This document shows positions 45,174 through 54,559 of a DNA stretch of 64,000 nucleotides, one piece after another (the stretch's first letter is position 1; every line of letters begins with the position of its first letter). The position numbers and the translations under genes were made by a program. The notes under the pieces are model-generated. The model saw only the letters and a list, made by a program, of their open reading frames with translations. It did no database searches and was not told the origin of the DNA. Origin of the DNA: Polaromonas sp. (GTDB taxonomy: Bacteria; Pseudomonadota; Gammaproteobacteria; Burkholderiales; Burkholderiaceae_C); assembly GCF_029945925.1 (NCBI RefSeq), contig NZ_JAQSDN010000035.1, positions 174,835-238,834 on the forward strand. Reading direction: 5' to 3'.

Positions 45174-46130
45174 ATGCGCAGAATCGTACTCACCGGCGTA
45201 CCCCCGTTCGAGGTGCAGGATCTTGCGGGTCCGCTGGAGGTGTTCGCCCAGTGCGACTACGAGATCGAACTGGTGTCCCCGGAGCGTGATGGATCGACCG
45301 CTATCAATCGGGGGCTGCGCATCACCGGCGGCACCGACTTCCGCACGTTTGATCGTCCCATCGACACGCTCTGGGTGGTGGGCGGGCCGGAGGCCCCCTC
45401 GGGCCACTACGACCCGGCCTATTTGCGCTGGTTGAAAGAGATGTCGTCGCAGGCTCGGCGCGTCGGCGCGAGTTGCCTCGGCACGTTCGTCCTCGCCGCG
45501 TCGGGCGCGCTAGAGGGACGGCGCGTGGTCACGCACTGGCAGTGGTGCGACAACCTGGCCGAGCGCTACCCGCGTGTCAAGCTTGAGCGCAGTTCGATCT
45601 TTGTGAAGGACGGCCACATCTACACCTCCGCCGGCATCACCACCGGGATCGACCTTGCGCTGCTGTTCGTCGAGGAGGACTTCGGCCCACGCAAAGCCTT
45701 CGCGATCGCGCAATGGCTCGTGCTTTTTGTCAGACGGACCTCGAGCTACTCCCAGATCAGCAAGCTGCTCGCACTGCAGTCCGGCTCAATCAAGCCCTTG
45801 GACGACTTGGAGAACTGGATCTTCGAGCACCTCGCCGAGGACATCAGCGTCGAGCGCATGGCCGCCAACGTTCACATGAGCGCGCGCCAGTTCACGCGTG
45901 TCTTTCGCAGCGAGAAGGGCACGACGCCGGCGCGCTTCGTCGAGCGTGTGCGCGTCGAGGTGGCACGCACCCTGCTCGAGGCGTCGGGGGTCGGCTTGAA
46001 GTCGGTGGCCGCCAAGTGCGGTTTTGGCAGCGCTGACTCAATGCGGCGTTCGTTTCTGCGTGTGATGGGTACCACCCCGAGTGAAATCGCGGGAGCGGAC
46101 CGAACACCGGGCACCTTGCTCGGACCTTAA
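45174..46130 (+). CDS. GlxA-type AraC regulator
   Basis: 318 residues. The DJ-1/PfpI-like domain covers residues 1-190: MRRIVLTGVPPFEVQDLAGP, then RVGASCLGTFVLAASGALEG with the Cys elbow, and GRRVVTHWQWCDNL. The C-terminal AraC HTH has ISVERMAANVHMSARQFTRV and GVGLKSVAAKCGFGSADSMR. It is a typical activator of amidase or catabolic genes. It is more distant from, and a paralogue of, the regulator at 19378. The target is unclear, because the gene after it is decayed. Confidence 0.9.
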   Translation: MRRIVLTGVPPFEVQDLAGPLEVFAQCDYEIELVSPERDGSTAINRGLRITGGTDFRTFDRPIDTLWVVGGPEAPSGHYDPAYLRWLKEMSSQARRVGASCLGTFVLAASGALEGRRVVTHWQWCDNLAERYPRVKLERSSIFVKDGHIYTSAGITTGIDLALLFVEEDFGPRKAFAIAQWLVLFVRRTSSYSQISKLLALQSGSIKPLDDLENWIFEHLAEDISVERMAANVHMSARQFTRVFRSEKGTTPARFVERVRVEVARTLLEASGVGLKSVAAKCGFGSADSMRRSFLRVMGTTPSEIAGADRTPGTLLGP

Positions 46131-46261
46131 AGATAACGCCACCGGTAGGTGGCTTGGCGGAAAGCGTCGGGTAGTTGTCGTACCCGGCCCGCTGTATTTG
46201 GGGAAGATGGGCGAAACGGTTGGCACATTGGTCCGGCCGCAGTCCATCTGGAGCCCACGCC

Positions 46262-46930
46262 ATGAGATCCGCCACCCATGCCAAGCACCGCGCGATGCGC
46301 TCTCACCATCACGGTGGGCATGCCGCGCCGCTGTCGGGACAACTGACACGACTGGCGTTCTGTGCCACCTTCGCTGCCTCCCGGGCTGTACCGTCGGCGA
46401 GTGGCCACGGGCTGGGGATAAGCACGACCCTCGGAAGGGGGAACCCTGAGACCATTGGCCTGGCGGTTGGCAGTGCCTTCGTGTTCGGCTATGCCTCCAC
46501 CATGGTTCCAGTGTTCCGCGGCGGCATGAAATGTCATTCGGCGCCTCGAGCCGAGATGACAGCAGACACTGCTTCTTTCGCGACCAGGGAGCGCGCTTTT
46601 GACCCGCAGACAATCTGCACACCGGTAGCGCCGGAATCAGATGCTATCGCCCCAACCAACGCGCCTAACGCATCGCCCGCAGTGGTGCCGGAGATCAATC
46701 CCCCTTTCGGCGAACTGCATCACGAAGCGCTCGCAGCACCGTCAGGCCGAAATCGTAAGTGCACGAACCCTGCGTGGAGGACCACGCAAGCGGGTCGCGC
46801 TAAAGGGATGCCAAACCCTCAATCGCGATCCTGTCGTCACAACAGCGGAACTCCCGAATCAAAAAAAATGCTTGACCTTCCAAGCGTGGCAAACCTGATA
46901 AACGCAACAGGAACTACTTCCGCTCAGTAA
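46262..46930 (+). pseudogene. decayed DUF4396-like membrane protein
   Basis: One frame includes GQLTRLAFCATFAA and, after a break, ISTTLGRGNPETIGLAVGSA followed by FVFGYASTMVPVFRGGM. These resemble the DUF4396 membrane family (conserved GYALT-x-x-P and the small-residue helix). The middle (GCTVGEWP) is readable only in a neighbouring frame, which suggests at least two frameshifts. The end after about 46560 no longer matches the family. It lies directly upstream of the RND operon and has the same base composition. Confidence 0.4.
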
Positions 46931-46963
46931 CCCACGTCGACTCCAGTCGCGAAAGGAAATGTT

Positions 46964-48127
46964 ATGAAAATCAAGCGTGTAACCTTGATCACTGCGGCGA
47001 TAGGCGTCGCGCTCGCTATCGCCGGATGCAAAGAGGCTGTGCCATCCGCAGCTCCCGCAAAGCCACCAAGCGTTCCGGTGGCTGAAGTGATTGTTCGTCC
47101 GGTGACGCCATTTTCCGAGTTCACCGGGTCGCTGACCGCGGTCAAGCGGGTTGAACTGCGCCCACGGGTCGCTGGCTACATTGAGGAGGTGAGCGTTCCC
47201 GAGGGCCGCTTCGTTGAGAAGGGGCGTGGACTCTTTCGCATCGATCCACGGGTATTCCAAGCCGCGGTGACCGCCGCGATGGCGCGTTTGCGTGAGGCTG
47301 AAGCGGCATCGTTGCTCGCCCAGGCGGAACATACACGAGCCGAACAGCTGTTCGCCCAAAAGATCGTCGCTCGTGATCGCCTCGACACCGCAACCGCCTC
47401 TCTGAATGCGCGCAAAGCACAGGTCGACGCCGCCAAGGCGGCGGTAGATGCTGCGCAATTGGACCTGAGTTTCACGCGCGTCACGGCTCCGATCAGTGGG
47501 CGTGTTGGTCAAGCGCTCGCCACCGAGGGCAACTATGTCGCGAGTGGCGTGACACCTCTCACGACGATCGTCTCGATCAATCCGCTCCATGTATATTTCG
47601 ATGTCGACGAACGCACGTATTTGCGAGCGCTCGCCGCAGGCCGAGCCAACGCTACCCCACAGGGGTCACAGGCGGCAAAGGTCATGGTGGCACTGCTCAC
47701 CGACAAGACATATTCGCGGATCGGCCGTGTTGACTTCCACTCGAACACCGCCGATCGTGGGACGGGAACGGTGCGTATTCGCGCTGTTGTCGACAACCCT
47801 GACGGCCAGTTGACGCCCGGTCTTTTTGCCAAGGTCAAACTGGAGACCGGCGCGCCGCTAGCAAGGGTCCTGATCTCCGACCAATCAATTGGCACAGATC
47901 AGGGCCGTCGCTATGTGCTCGTTGTCGGCAAAGACAACAAGACGGAATACCGGCCAGTCGAGCTTGGCCCGGTGGTGGACGGTTTGCGCGTAATCGAGCA
48001 AGGTCTTGAGGCGGGCGAGCGCCTCGTCGTCAAGGGGTTGGTGCGCCCGGGTATGCAGGTCACACCACAGTCAGCCGCGATTGACGGGACGCTCACAGTG
48101 CCCCAAACCTCGGGAGCGCCAATATGA
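46964..48127 (+). CDS. RND efflux periplasmic adaptor (MFP)
   Basis: 387 residues, a lipoprotein by its N-terminus (MKIKRVTLITAAIGVALAIA then GC-K). The adaptor architecture is present: lipoyl half-motif ELRPRVAGYIEEVSVPEGRF, a coiled-coil hairpin (about residues 100-170), the second half SFTRVTAPISGRVGQALATE, and a beta-barrel with HVYFDVDERTYLRAL. The MexE/AcrA type links pump and outer-membrane channel. The ATG at 46964 has a GAAAGGAAATG leader. It overlaps the pump gene by four bases, and the pump overlaps the channel gene by four, so this is one operon. Confidence 0.95.
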   Translation: MKIKRVTLITAAIGVALAIAGCKEAVPSAAPAKPPSVPVAEVIVRPVTPFSEFTGSLTAVKRVELRPRVAGYIEEVSVPEGRFVEKGRGLFRIDPRVFQAAVTAAMARLREAEAASLLAQAEHTRAEQLFAQKIVARDRLDTATASLNARKAQVDAAKAAVDAAQLDLSFTRVTAPISGRVGQALATEGNYVASGVTPLTTIVSINPLHVYFDVDERTYLRALAAGRANATPQGSQAAKVMVALLTDKTYSRIGRVDFHSNTADRGTGTVRIRAVVDNPDGQLTPGLFAKVKLETGAPLARVLISDQSIGTDQGRRYVLVVGKDNKTEYRPVELGPVVDGLRVIEQGLEAGERLVVKGLVRPGMQVTPQSAAIDGTLTVPQTSGAPI

Positions 48128-51100
48128 GCTTTCCTCGCTTCTTCATCGATCGCCCGATCTTTGCCATCGTTCTCTCGGTTCTGATTGTGATCGCAGGAAT
48201 CGCTGCGTTCTTCCAATTGCCGCTCAGCGAGTATCCCGCGGTGACGCCGCCGACCGTACAGGTGACCGCCTCCTACCCGGGCGCCAATCCCAAGGTGATC
48301 GCTGAAACGGTGGCAGCGCCACTCGAGCAAGCCATCACCGGGGTCGAGGGAATGCAGTACATGTCGTCGCAGTCAGCAACGGATGGTCGAATGGTCCTCA
48401 CCGTTACTTTCGCGCAAGGAACGAATGCTGATATGGCACAGATCCAGGTGCAAAACCGGGTCTCGCGTGCACTGCCACGTTTGCCGGAAGAAGTACAGCG
48501 CCAAGGCGTCGTTACGCAAAAGACCTCGCCGGACATCCTGATGGTGGTTCACCTGCTGTCGCCTGACAAACGCTACGACCCTCTTTACATTTCGAACTAC
48601 GCGTACCTCCAGGTGCGCGACGAGCTGTCCCGCGTCCCGGGGGTCAGCGATGTTCTGGTTTGGGGTGCTGGCGAATACAGCATGCGCCTCTGGCTCGATC
48701 CAAGCCTGATCGCCGCACGGGGGCTGACGGCCGGCGACGTGATAGCCGCCGTGCGCGAGCAAAACGTGCAGGTGGCAGCCGGGTCCGTCGGCCAGGCGCC
48801 CAATTCCAGTGCCGCATTTCAAGTGACGGTAAACACGCTGGGACGCTTGACCGACGAGAAGCAGTTCGGGGAGATCATCGTTCGCACGGGCGGCGACGGC
48901 CAGGTGACGCGCTTGCGCGATGTCGCCCGCATCGAGATGGGTGCTGATGCCTATGCACTGCGCAGCCTGCTTGACGGCGAACCCGCCGTCGCGCTGCAGA
49001 TCGTTCAGAGCCCGGGAGCCAACGCACTGGATGTTGCGCAGTCGGTGCGGACCACCATGCAGCGGCTTGAAGGGAGCTTCCCGACCGGTCTCAGCTCGCG
49101 CATCGCCTACGATCCGACGGTCTTTGTCCGTGCCTCGCTGCAGTCGGTGGCAACCACCCTGCTGGAGGCGATCCTTCTCGTCGTCATCGTGGTGGTGCTC
49201 TTCCTGCGCAACTGGCGGGCTTCGCTCATCCCCCTCATGGCGGTCCCAGTGTCGCTGATCGGCACCTTTGCCGTCATGCACCTGATGGGCTTCTCGCTCA
49301 ACACCTTGTCCTTGTTCGGCCTGGTGCTGTCCATTGGCATCGTTGTCGACGACGCGATCGTCGTGGTCGAGAACGTCGAGCGGCACATCGAAAATGGCGA
49401 GGAACCCGTTCAAGCCGCCAGGCGCGCCATGGACGAGGTCACCGGTCCGATCATCGCCATCACCTCGGTGCTCGCTGCCGTTTTCATCCCGACCGCCTTC
49501 CTGAGCGGTCTGCAGGGTGAGTTCTATCGTCAGTTCGCGCTCACCATCGCTATCTCGACCATCCTGTCGGCGGTCAACTCGCTCACGCTCAGCCCGGCTC
49601 TTGCCGGAATGTTACTGCGGCCGCGCAAAGTTGGGGTTGTGCATGATCCGCGTAGCCTACGTGGTCGCGCTGAACGCATGTTTGAGGTGCTCGGTCGGCC
49701 GTTCCAGCGTGCGCCGGACGCCTATGGCAACACCGTCCGCAAGGTCGTTGGGATCAGTGGCGTGGCGCTGCTGGTTTACGGCGGGCTTCTCGCGCTGACC
49801 TTCTTCGGTTTCAAGGCCGTCCCGCCGGGCTTCGTGCCAATGCAGGATAAATACTATCTGGTGGGGATCGCCCAGTTACCGAACGCCGCGTCGCTGGATC
49901 GCACTGAGGCAGTCGCCAAACAGATGTCGAAAATCGCGCTTGCTGAACCTGGTGTCGAAAGCGTCGTTGCGTTCCCCGGACTTTCAATCAACGGATTCGT
50001 CAACGTACCGAACGCTGCGGTCATGTTCGTCATGCTCGACCCGTTCAAGGATCGACTGACGCCCGATCTCACCGCGACCGCGATCGCCGGCCGCCTGCAA
50101 GCGAAGTTCGCCAGTATCCCGGATGGCTTTCTCGGCGTCTTCCCGCCGCCACCAGTGCCCGGCCTTGGCGCGACCGGTGGCTTCAAGATGCTGGTCGAGG
50201 ACCGCGCCGGCGCCGGGCTAGACGCCCTGGTTCAGCAGACCCAGATCCTCATGACGAAAGCCACCGAGTCTGGACAGGTAGCCGGCCTACTCACGAGCTT
50301 GGACGTCAATGCGCCACAGCTCGACGTCGCCATCGATCGTAGCCAGGCCAAGAGCCAGGGCGTTCGTCTGGCGGATGTATTCGAGTCGCTCCAGGTCTAT
50401 CTCGGCTCCCTCTATGTCAACGACTTCAATCGCTTCGGCCGCACCTACAAGGTGACGGCCCAAGCGGATACCGAACACCGCATGCAGGCCGAAGCCATCG
50501 GCCGCTTGCAGGTGCGCAACGCGGCCGGCGACATGCTGCCCTTGTCCTCATTTGTCACCGTCACGCCAAGTTCGGGTCCGGACCGCGTAATTCACTACAA
50601 CGGCTACCCCGCGGCGGACATCTCGGGCGGCGCGATGGCAGGCGTCAGTTCGGGGCAAGCGGTTGCGTTCATGGAGCGCCTGGCAAAGGAGGTTCTGCCT
50701 GCGGGCATGAGCTTCGAATGGACTGACCTCACCTACCAGCAGAAGCTGGCGGGAGATTCGGCACTGTTCATCTTCCCGCTGTGCGTGCTGCTCGCCTACC
50801 TCATCCTCGCGGCGCAATACAACAGCTGGCTGCTGCCCTTGGCGGTCCTGCTGATCGTACCGATGTGTCTGCTGAGCGCGATCATAGGCGTCTGGCTAGT
50901 GGACGGTGACAACAACGTCTTTGTCCAGATCGGGCTCATCGTGCTCGTTGGTCTTGCCGCTAAGAACGCGATTCTAATCGTCGAGTTCGCACGCAACCGC
51001 GAAGCCGAAGGAGCAAGCGCGTTGGACGCGGTCATCGAGGCGTGCCGACTACGACTGCGGCCCATCCTAATGACCTCACTCGCCTTCATCGCCGGCGTCG

Positions 51101-51300
51101 TTCCGCTGGTACTCGCCACCGGCGCCGGGGCTGAGATGCGCCAGGCCATGGGGATCGCGGTCTTCGCAGGCATGCTCGGCGTGACGCTGTTCGGATTGTT
51201 CCTGACGCCGGTTTTTTATGTGGTTATGCGCGGCCTATCGGCCCGCTTCGAGCGACACAGGTCAAGCGCTAAGCCACGCATGGAGGAGAGCACGTCATGA
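48124..51300 (+). CDS. HAE1-type RND multidrug efflux pump
   Basis: 1058 residues, the normal length for AcrB/MexF-type pumps. It starts MSFPRFFIDRPIFAIVLSVL. It has the QVTASYPGANPKVIAETVAA porter motif, the proton-relay aspartates in IGIVVDDAIVVVENVERH (transmembrane helix 4), and the relay lysine in GLAAKNAILIVEFARNREAE. Twelve membrane helices and two large periplasmic loops are readable. It exports drugs, solvents or metabolites by proton exchange. The closest type appears to be MexF/AdeB-like, with FPPPPVPGLGATGGFK. No local regulator is adjacent; the upstream gene is decayed. Confidence 0.96.
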   Translation: MSFPRFFIDRPIFAIVLSVLIVIAGIAAFFQLPLSEYPAVTPPTVQVTASYPGANPKVIAETVAAPLEQAITGVEGMQYMSSQSATDGRMVLTVTFAQGTNADMAQIQVQNRVSRALPRLPEEVQRQGVVTQKTSPDILMVVHLLSPDKRYDPLYISNYAYLQVRDELSRVPGVSDVLVWGAGEYSMRLWLDPSLIAARGLTAGDVIAAVREQNVQVAAGSVGQAPNSSAAFQVTVNTLGRLTDEKQFGEIIVRTGGDGQVTRLRDVARIEMGADAYALRSLLDGEPAVALQIVQSPGANALDVAQSVRTTMQRLEGSFPTGLSSRIAYDPTVFVRASLQSVATTLLEAILLVVIVVVLFLRNWRASLIPLMAVPVSLIGTFAVMHLMGFSLNTLSLFGLVLSIGIVVDDAIVVVENVERHIENGEEPVQAARRAMDEVTGPIIAITSVLAAVFIPTAFLSGLQGEFYRQFALTIAISTILSAVNSLTLSPALAGMLLRPRKVGVVHDPRSLRGRAERMFEVLGRPFQRAPDAYGNTVRKVVGISGVALLVYGGLLALTFFGFKAVPPGFVPMQDKYYLVGIAQLPNAASLDRTEAVAKQMSKIALAEPGVESVVAFPGLSINGFVNVPNAAVMFVMLDPFKDRLTPDLTATAIAGRLQAKFASIPDGFLGVFPPPPVPGLGATGGFKMLVEDRAGAGLDALVQQTQILMTKATESGQVAGLLTSLDVNAPQLDVAIDRSQAKSQGVRLADVFESLQVYLGSLYVNDFNRFGRTYKVTAQADTEHRMQAEAIGRLQVRNAAGDMLPLSSFVTVTPSSGPDRVIHYNGYPAADISGGAMAGVSSGQAVAFMERLAKEVLPAGMSFEWTDLTYQQKLAGDSALFIFPLCVLLAYLILAAQYNSWLLPLAVLLIVPMCLLSAIIGVWLVDGDNNVFVQIGLIVLVGLAAKNAILIVEFARNREAEGASALDAVIEACRLRLRPILMTSLAFIAGVVPLVLATGAGAEMRQAMGIAVFAGMLGVTLFGLFLTPVFYVVMRGLSARFERHRSSAKPRMEESTS

Positions 51301-52766
51301 GAAGTCCCTATCAAACAGTACTGTTTCCACTGAGTGCGCTCATCCTGGCCGGTTGCGCGGCGGTGGGCCCCAACTACTCACCGCCCTCACTGCCTTCGTC
51401 GCAGTTTCCCACCAGCTTCGGCGAGCCAGGGCTAGGCTCGGGGGCCGTCGAGGTGAAGTGGTGGCGCGCTTTCGATGATCCAGCGCTGACGACTTTGATC
51501 CAGCAGGCACTCGCCGCGAACCATGACATCGGCATCGCTGCCGCACGGTTGGAAGAGGCAAATGCCATGCTGGGCGGAAGCCGTCAGGGCTTTCTGCCGC
51601 GCGGTGGTGCTGCGCTCGGTCATGAGAACCGTCGCCGGAGTGAGATCGAGACGCCGCCTGGCCAGCCGCGCCAGATAGAAACATATCGGGGCGCGGTCGA
51701 TGCTTCCTGGGAAATTGATCTCTTCGGCCGTGTGCGGCGATCGGTGGAGGTCGCTCAGGCGCAAGCGGGCTCCCGTGAGGCGCTGCTGCGCGGTGTGCAG
51801 GCGGGCGTCGCTGCTGCGGTGGCCGCCACATGGTTCGAGCTACGCGGTATTGAGGCCGAACTCGCTGTCGCAGCCGACGTCAGCAAAAGCCAGCGCGAAA
51901 GCCTGGGCCTGGTCGAACGTCTCGTGCGCGCCGGTTCTGCCAGCGAATTCGATCGGCTCCGCGCCGAGGCCATGTTGCACCAGGTCGAGGTGGCTGCGCC
52001 CGAACTTGAGCGCCGCCGCGCAGCCTCGACCAACGCACTGGCCTCCCTCCTTGGCGAAACGCCCCAGACGTTCAAACCACCCGCTGCCACGCCTGCGCAT
52101 GAAACGCTGACCGTTCGAACGATCGCCGTGGGCGATCCCGCTGCACTCCTCTCACGGCGCGCCGACATTGCGGCGGCTGAACGGACCCTCGCTGCGGCGA
52201 CTGCCCGGATTGGGGTCGAGACGGCCGGTCTCTACCCCGAGGTCCAGGTGCAAGGTTCAATCGGGCTCGTCGCGGGAAGTCTCGATGCAATGAGTGGCGC
52301 TGGAGCGCTGTCCAGCTTCCTCGGCCCGGTCATTCGCTGGTCTTTTCTCGATACCGGGCGCGTGCGTGCCCGGATCGCCGCCAGCGAGGCACGTACAAAA
52401 GAGGCGTTGATCGTCTACGACCAGACCGTGTTGCGCGCACTGCAAGAAACCGACGATGCCTTCAAAGCCTATGGCGCCGCAGGCAGCACGCTTGGGCTGC
52501 GTCTGCTCGAGTCAGCGGCAAATCGCGAGGCAGCTCGTCTTGCCCGCGTGCGGTTTTCAGCGGGTGAAGGCATTTACCTGGATGTGCTCGAAGCCGAACG
52601 GTCCGACTTTGCAAGTCAGCGTGCGCTAGCAGTCTCTCGTACCCAACAGCGGCTTGCCGTTGTCAGCCTCTACAAGGCGCTGGGCGGCGGCTGGGAGGTT
52701 TGCGCGCAGTCGGATCAGGACTGCGGCGGGGCCGACGGCCTATCGAACTTGCGCGCCTTGAAATGA
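51297..52766 (+). CDS. NodT-family outer-membrane efflux lipoprotein
   Basis: 489 residues with a lipoprotein signal (MRSPYQTVLFPLSALILAGC). Two OEP repeats are visible: WWRAFDDPALTTLIQQALAA...RLEEANAMLG and RADIAAAERTLAAATARIGV...TAGLYPEVQV. The chain closes with LDVLEAERSDFASQRALAVS and RTQQRLAVVSLYKALGGGW. It forms the trimeric outer-membrane channel for the adjacent pump. Its last 200 bases recur, decayed, at 62880-63089. Confidence 0.95.
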   Translation: MRSPYQTVLFPLSALILAGCAAVGPNYSPPSLPSSQFPTSFGEPGLGSGAVEVKWWRAFDDPALTTLIQQALAANHDIGIAAARLEEANAMLGGSRQGFLPRGGAALGHENRRRSEIETPPGQPRQIETYRGAVDASWEIDLFGRVRRSVEVAQAQAGSREALLRGVQAGVAAAVAATWFELRGIEAELAVAADVSKSQRESLGLVERLVRAGSASEFDRLRAEAMLHQVEVAAPELERRRAASTNALASLLGETPQTFKPPAATPAHETLTVRTIAVGDPAALLSRRADIAAAERTLAAATARIGVETAGLYPEVQVQGSIGLVAGSLDAMSGAGALSSFLGPVIRWSFLDTGRVRARIAASEARTKEALIVYDQTVLRALQETDDAFKAYGAAGSTLGLRLLESAANREAARLARVRFSAGEGIYLDVLEAERSDFASQRALAVSRTQQRLAVVSLYKALGGGWEVCAQSDQDCGGADGLSNLRALK

Positions 52767-52909
52767 AACCCGTACAGGCCTTCACATCCGCACGGTGGGA
52801 AGACTCCGGCCCCAACCTTCAAGCAGGAGCGGGCATCACCGCGTGGATGAGCGCTGCCCTTCTCTGGCTGGGCCGGCATGGCAACCATGTCGGTCCAAAT
52901 TCAATGCCT

Positions 52910-52987
52910 CTTAGCATTGCTTCGATCGCGCTGATTTTTGGCGAGCGCGCTTTAGCTGTTCGTGTTAGCAACCGTTTTGCCCCATAG
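52910..52987 (+). pseudogene. doxX 3'-end fragment
   Basis: From TTAGCATTGC onward the sequence reads LSIASIALIFGERALAVRVS and NRFAP and then stops. It matches the last 26 residues of the DoxX protein at 25367 with one codon deleted. The upstream 140 bases, in frame from 52763, are unrelated. This is the 5' edge of the duplicated block whose main part is the GST gene. Confidence 0.8.
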
Positions 52988-53004
52988 TGGCAAGGAGCTT
53001 GAAC

Positions 53005-53700
53005 GTGACTTCCAGATTCACTCTAATTAGCCATTCGCTGTGCCCCTACGTGCAGCGCGTCGTCATCGTGCTAGAGGAAAAAGTTATTCCATATGAGCGT
53101 ATCGACGTTGATCTGGCCAATAAACCCGAATGGTTTCTGAAGGTCTCGCCCTTGGGTAAGACGCCGGTGCTACTGGTGGATGGCATGCCTATCTTTGAAT
53201 CCACCGTGATTTGCGAGTACCTAGAAGAAATCACGCCGCACCGCATGCACTCGCAAGACCCGCTTGCGCGGGCGCAGCACCGCGCATGGATGGAGTTTGC
53301 TTCGGCCACACTCAATGCGATTGGTGCAATGTACGGCGCGCCCGACGAGCGAACCCTTGCAGCCAAGGTGGGCGACTTGCGCGCCAAGTTTACGCAGATT
53401 GAAGCTGAACAAAGCTCCGCTGAGCAGCACGGGCCGTACTTTGCTGGCGAGTCATTCTGCATGGTGGACGCGGCTTTTTCGCCGGTGTTCCGTTACTTCG
53501 ATGTATTCGACACCATCGACGACTTCGGCATCTTTACGCACACGCCCCGCGTGAGGGCCTGGCGCATAGCCCTGCAGCAACGCGACTCGGTGCGAAAGGC
53601 TGTTCGCGCAGATTATCCGGAATTGCTGCGTGATTTTCTGATACGGCGCAAGTCCGAGCTCTCGCGCCGGATGACTCAGACCACGATCGCTGCCAACTGA
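53005..53700 (+). CDS. glutathione S-transferase, duplicate copy (GTG start)
   Basis: 231 residues, nearly identical to the GST at 25801. The start codon corresponding to that ATG is GTG here, with the same GGCAAGGAG ribosome site. Differences cluster in the first about 100 bases (for example Pro to Ser in the SHxLCPY segment and three silent changes); the next roughly 570 bases look identical. The C-terminus, MTQTTIAAN then stop, is the native one, lost in the other copy. The GST functions are as described for the first copy. It follows a doxX fragment, so it has lost its co-transcribed partner and its LysR regulator, unless transcribed from the RND operon. Confidence 0.92.
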   Translation: MTSRFTLISHSLCPYVQRVVIVLEEKVIPYERIDVDLANKPEWFLKVSPLGKTPVLLVDGMPIFESTVICEYLEEITPHRMHSQDPLARAQHRAWMEFASATLNAIGAMYGAPDERTLAAKVGDLRAKFTQIEAEQSSAEQHGPYFAGESFCMVDAAFSPVFRYFDVFDTIDDFGIFTHTPRVRAWRIALQQRDSVRKAVRADYPELLRDFLIRRKSELSRRMTQTTIAAN

Positions 53701-53900
53701 AGTTCATTCGCCCACGGCTGTATCACCTGTAATTTTTCTTGTTTTTCTCGGTGCTTCGTTAACGCGTTTTGCTGCGAGGTTCTGTAAGCTGATGAAAAGT
53801 TTCTCAAGAGGCGACTGCTGGAAATGGTGACGAATCCGGTCCGCCTCGCTACCCCCCCACCTCTAACACTCAACGCGCCCATCTACATAGGAAACATAAA

Positions 53901-54296
53901 ATGATTGAAGCAAATCAATACCGCCGCATTGTCAAAGCCAGCGCCTGGTACGACCTATTCGCCACCGCAGCTTTTGCCACGCCGTGGACCTTCGCGGCAC
54001 TTCACGGCGTACTGGCCATTGCTGCGCAGGGGATTCCTGGCACGTTTCCCGCATTTGACCCTTCGCACGTCCTGATGGCGAACCTTCTGGGATCTCTCGT
54101 AATCATCTGGGCGGTTCTGAGAATTCGCGATCCCCAGCAGCAATTCGGTCGATACGATGCCGCCGCAAGATTTCTGTTCGCAGCTTGGCAAATTTACGCT
54201 GTCATGCAGGGCGCGAGCGTGATTATTTTAGGCTTTACGATTTTCGAGCTGACATTTGGTGTGCTGCAGAGTTTGCCAGTAGCGAAGCGAAAGTGA
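53901..54296 (+). CDS. four-helix membrane protein, unknown family
   Basis: 131 residues with four hydrophobic segments: YDLFATAAFATPWTFAALHG, HVLMANLLGSLVIIWAVLRI, ARFLFAAWQIYAVMQGASVI, and ILGFTIFELTFGVLQSLP. The start is MIEANQYRRIVKASAWYDLF after a weak GGAAACATAAA leader. It resembles small uncharacterised inner-membrane proteins that sit beside GSTs or DoxX in proteobacteria. No motif suggests a reaction. Confidence 0.75.
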   Translation: MIEANQYRRIVKASAWYDLFATAAFATPWTFAALHGVLAIAAQGIPGTFPAFDPSHVLMANLLGSLVIIWAVLRIRDPQQQFGRYDAAARFLFAAWQIYAVMQGASVIILGFTIFELTFGVLQSLPVAKRK

Positions 54297-54559
54297 ACCG
54301 CTATCACGATCAACTGTACCTGTTGAACTGACCCACCCGTCGGAATCGTCTGGTGCTCTGAACTGAACTGAACTGCACGGAACGCGAACTGCGCGCGGCA
54401 GTCTATGCCGCGGGTACTCAAGTTCAAGAAATTTCTGAATAAGAGCAGGTAGGCACATTGGCATCGCAAACTGGGCTCAACCGAGCCGCATTGCACCTTT
54501 ACGAAAAACGCGGGGCGTATGTCGCACTATAGCGCGCAGTGTTCATTTCACTTGGTAGT

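Noticed and set aside
46175..46930. A 251-codon frame as an intact gene
   Set aside because: The conserved pieces lie in two frames and the tail matches nothing, so it is better described as a decayed DUF4396-like gene.
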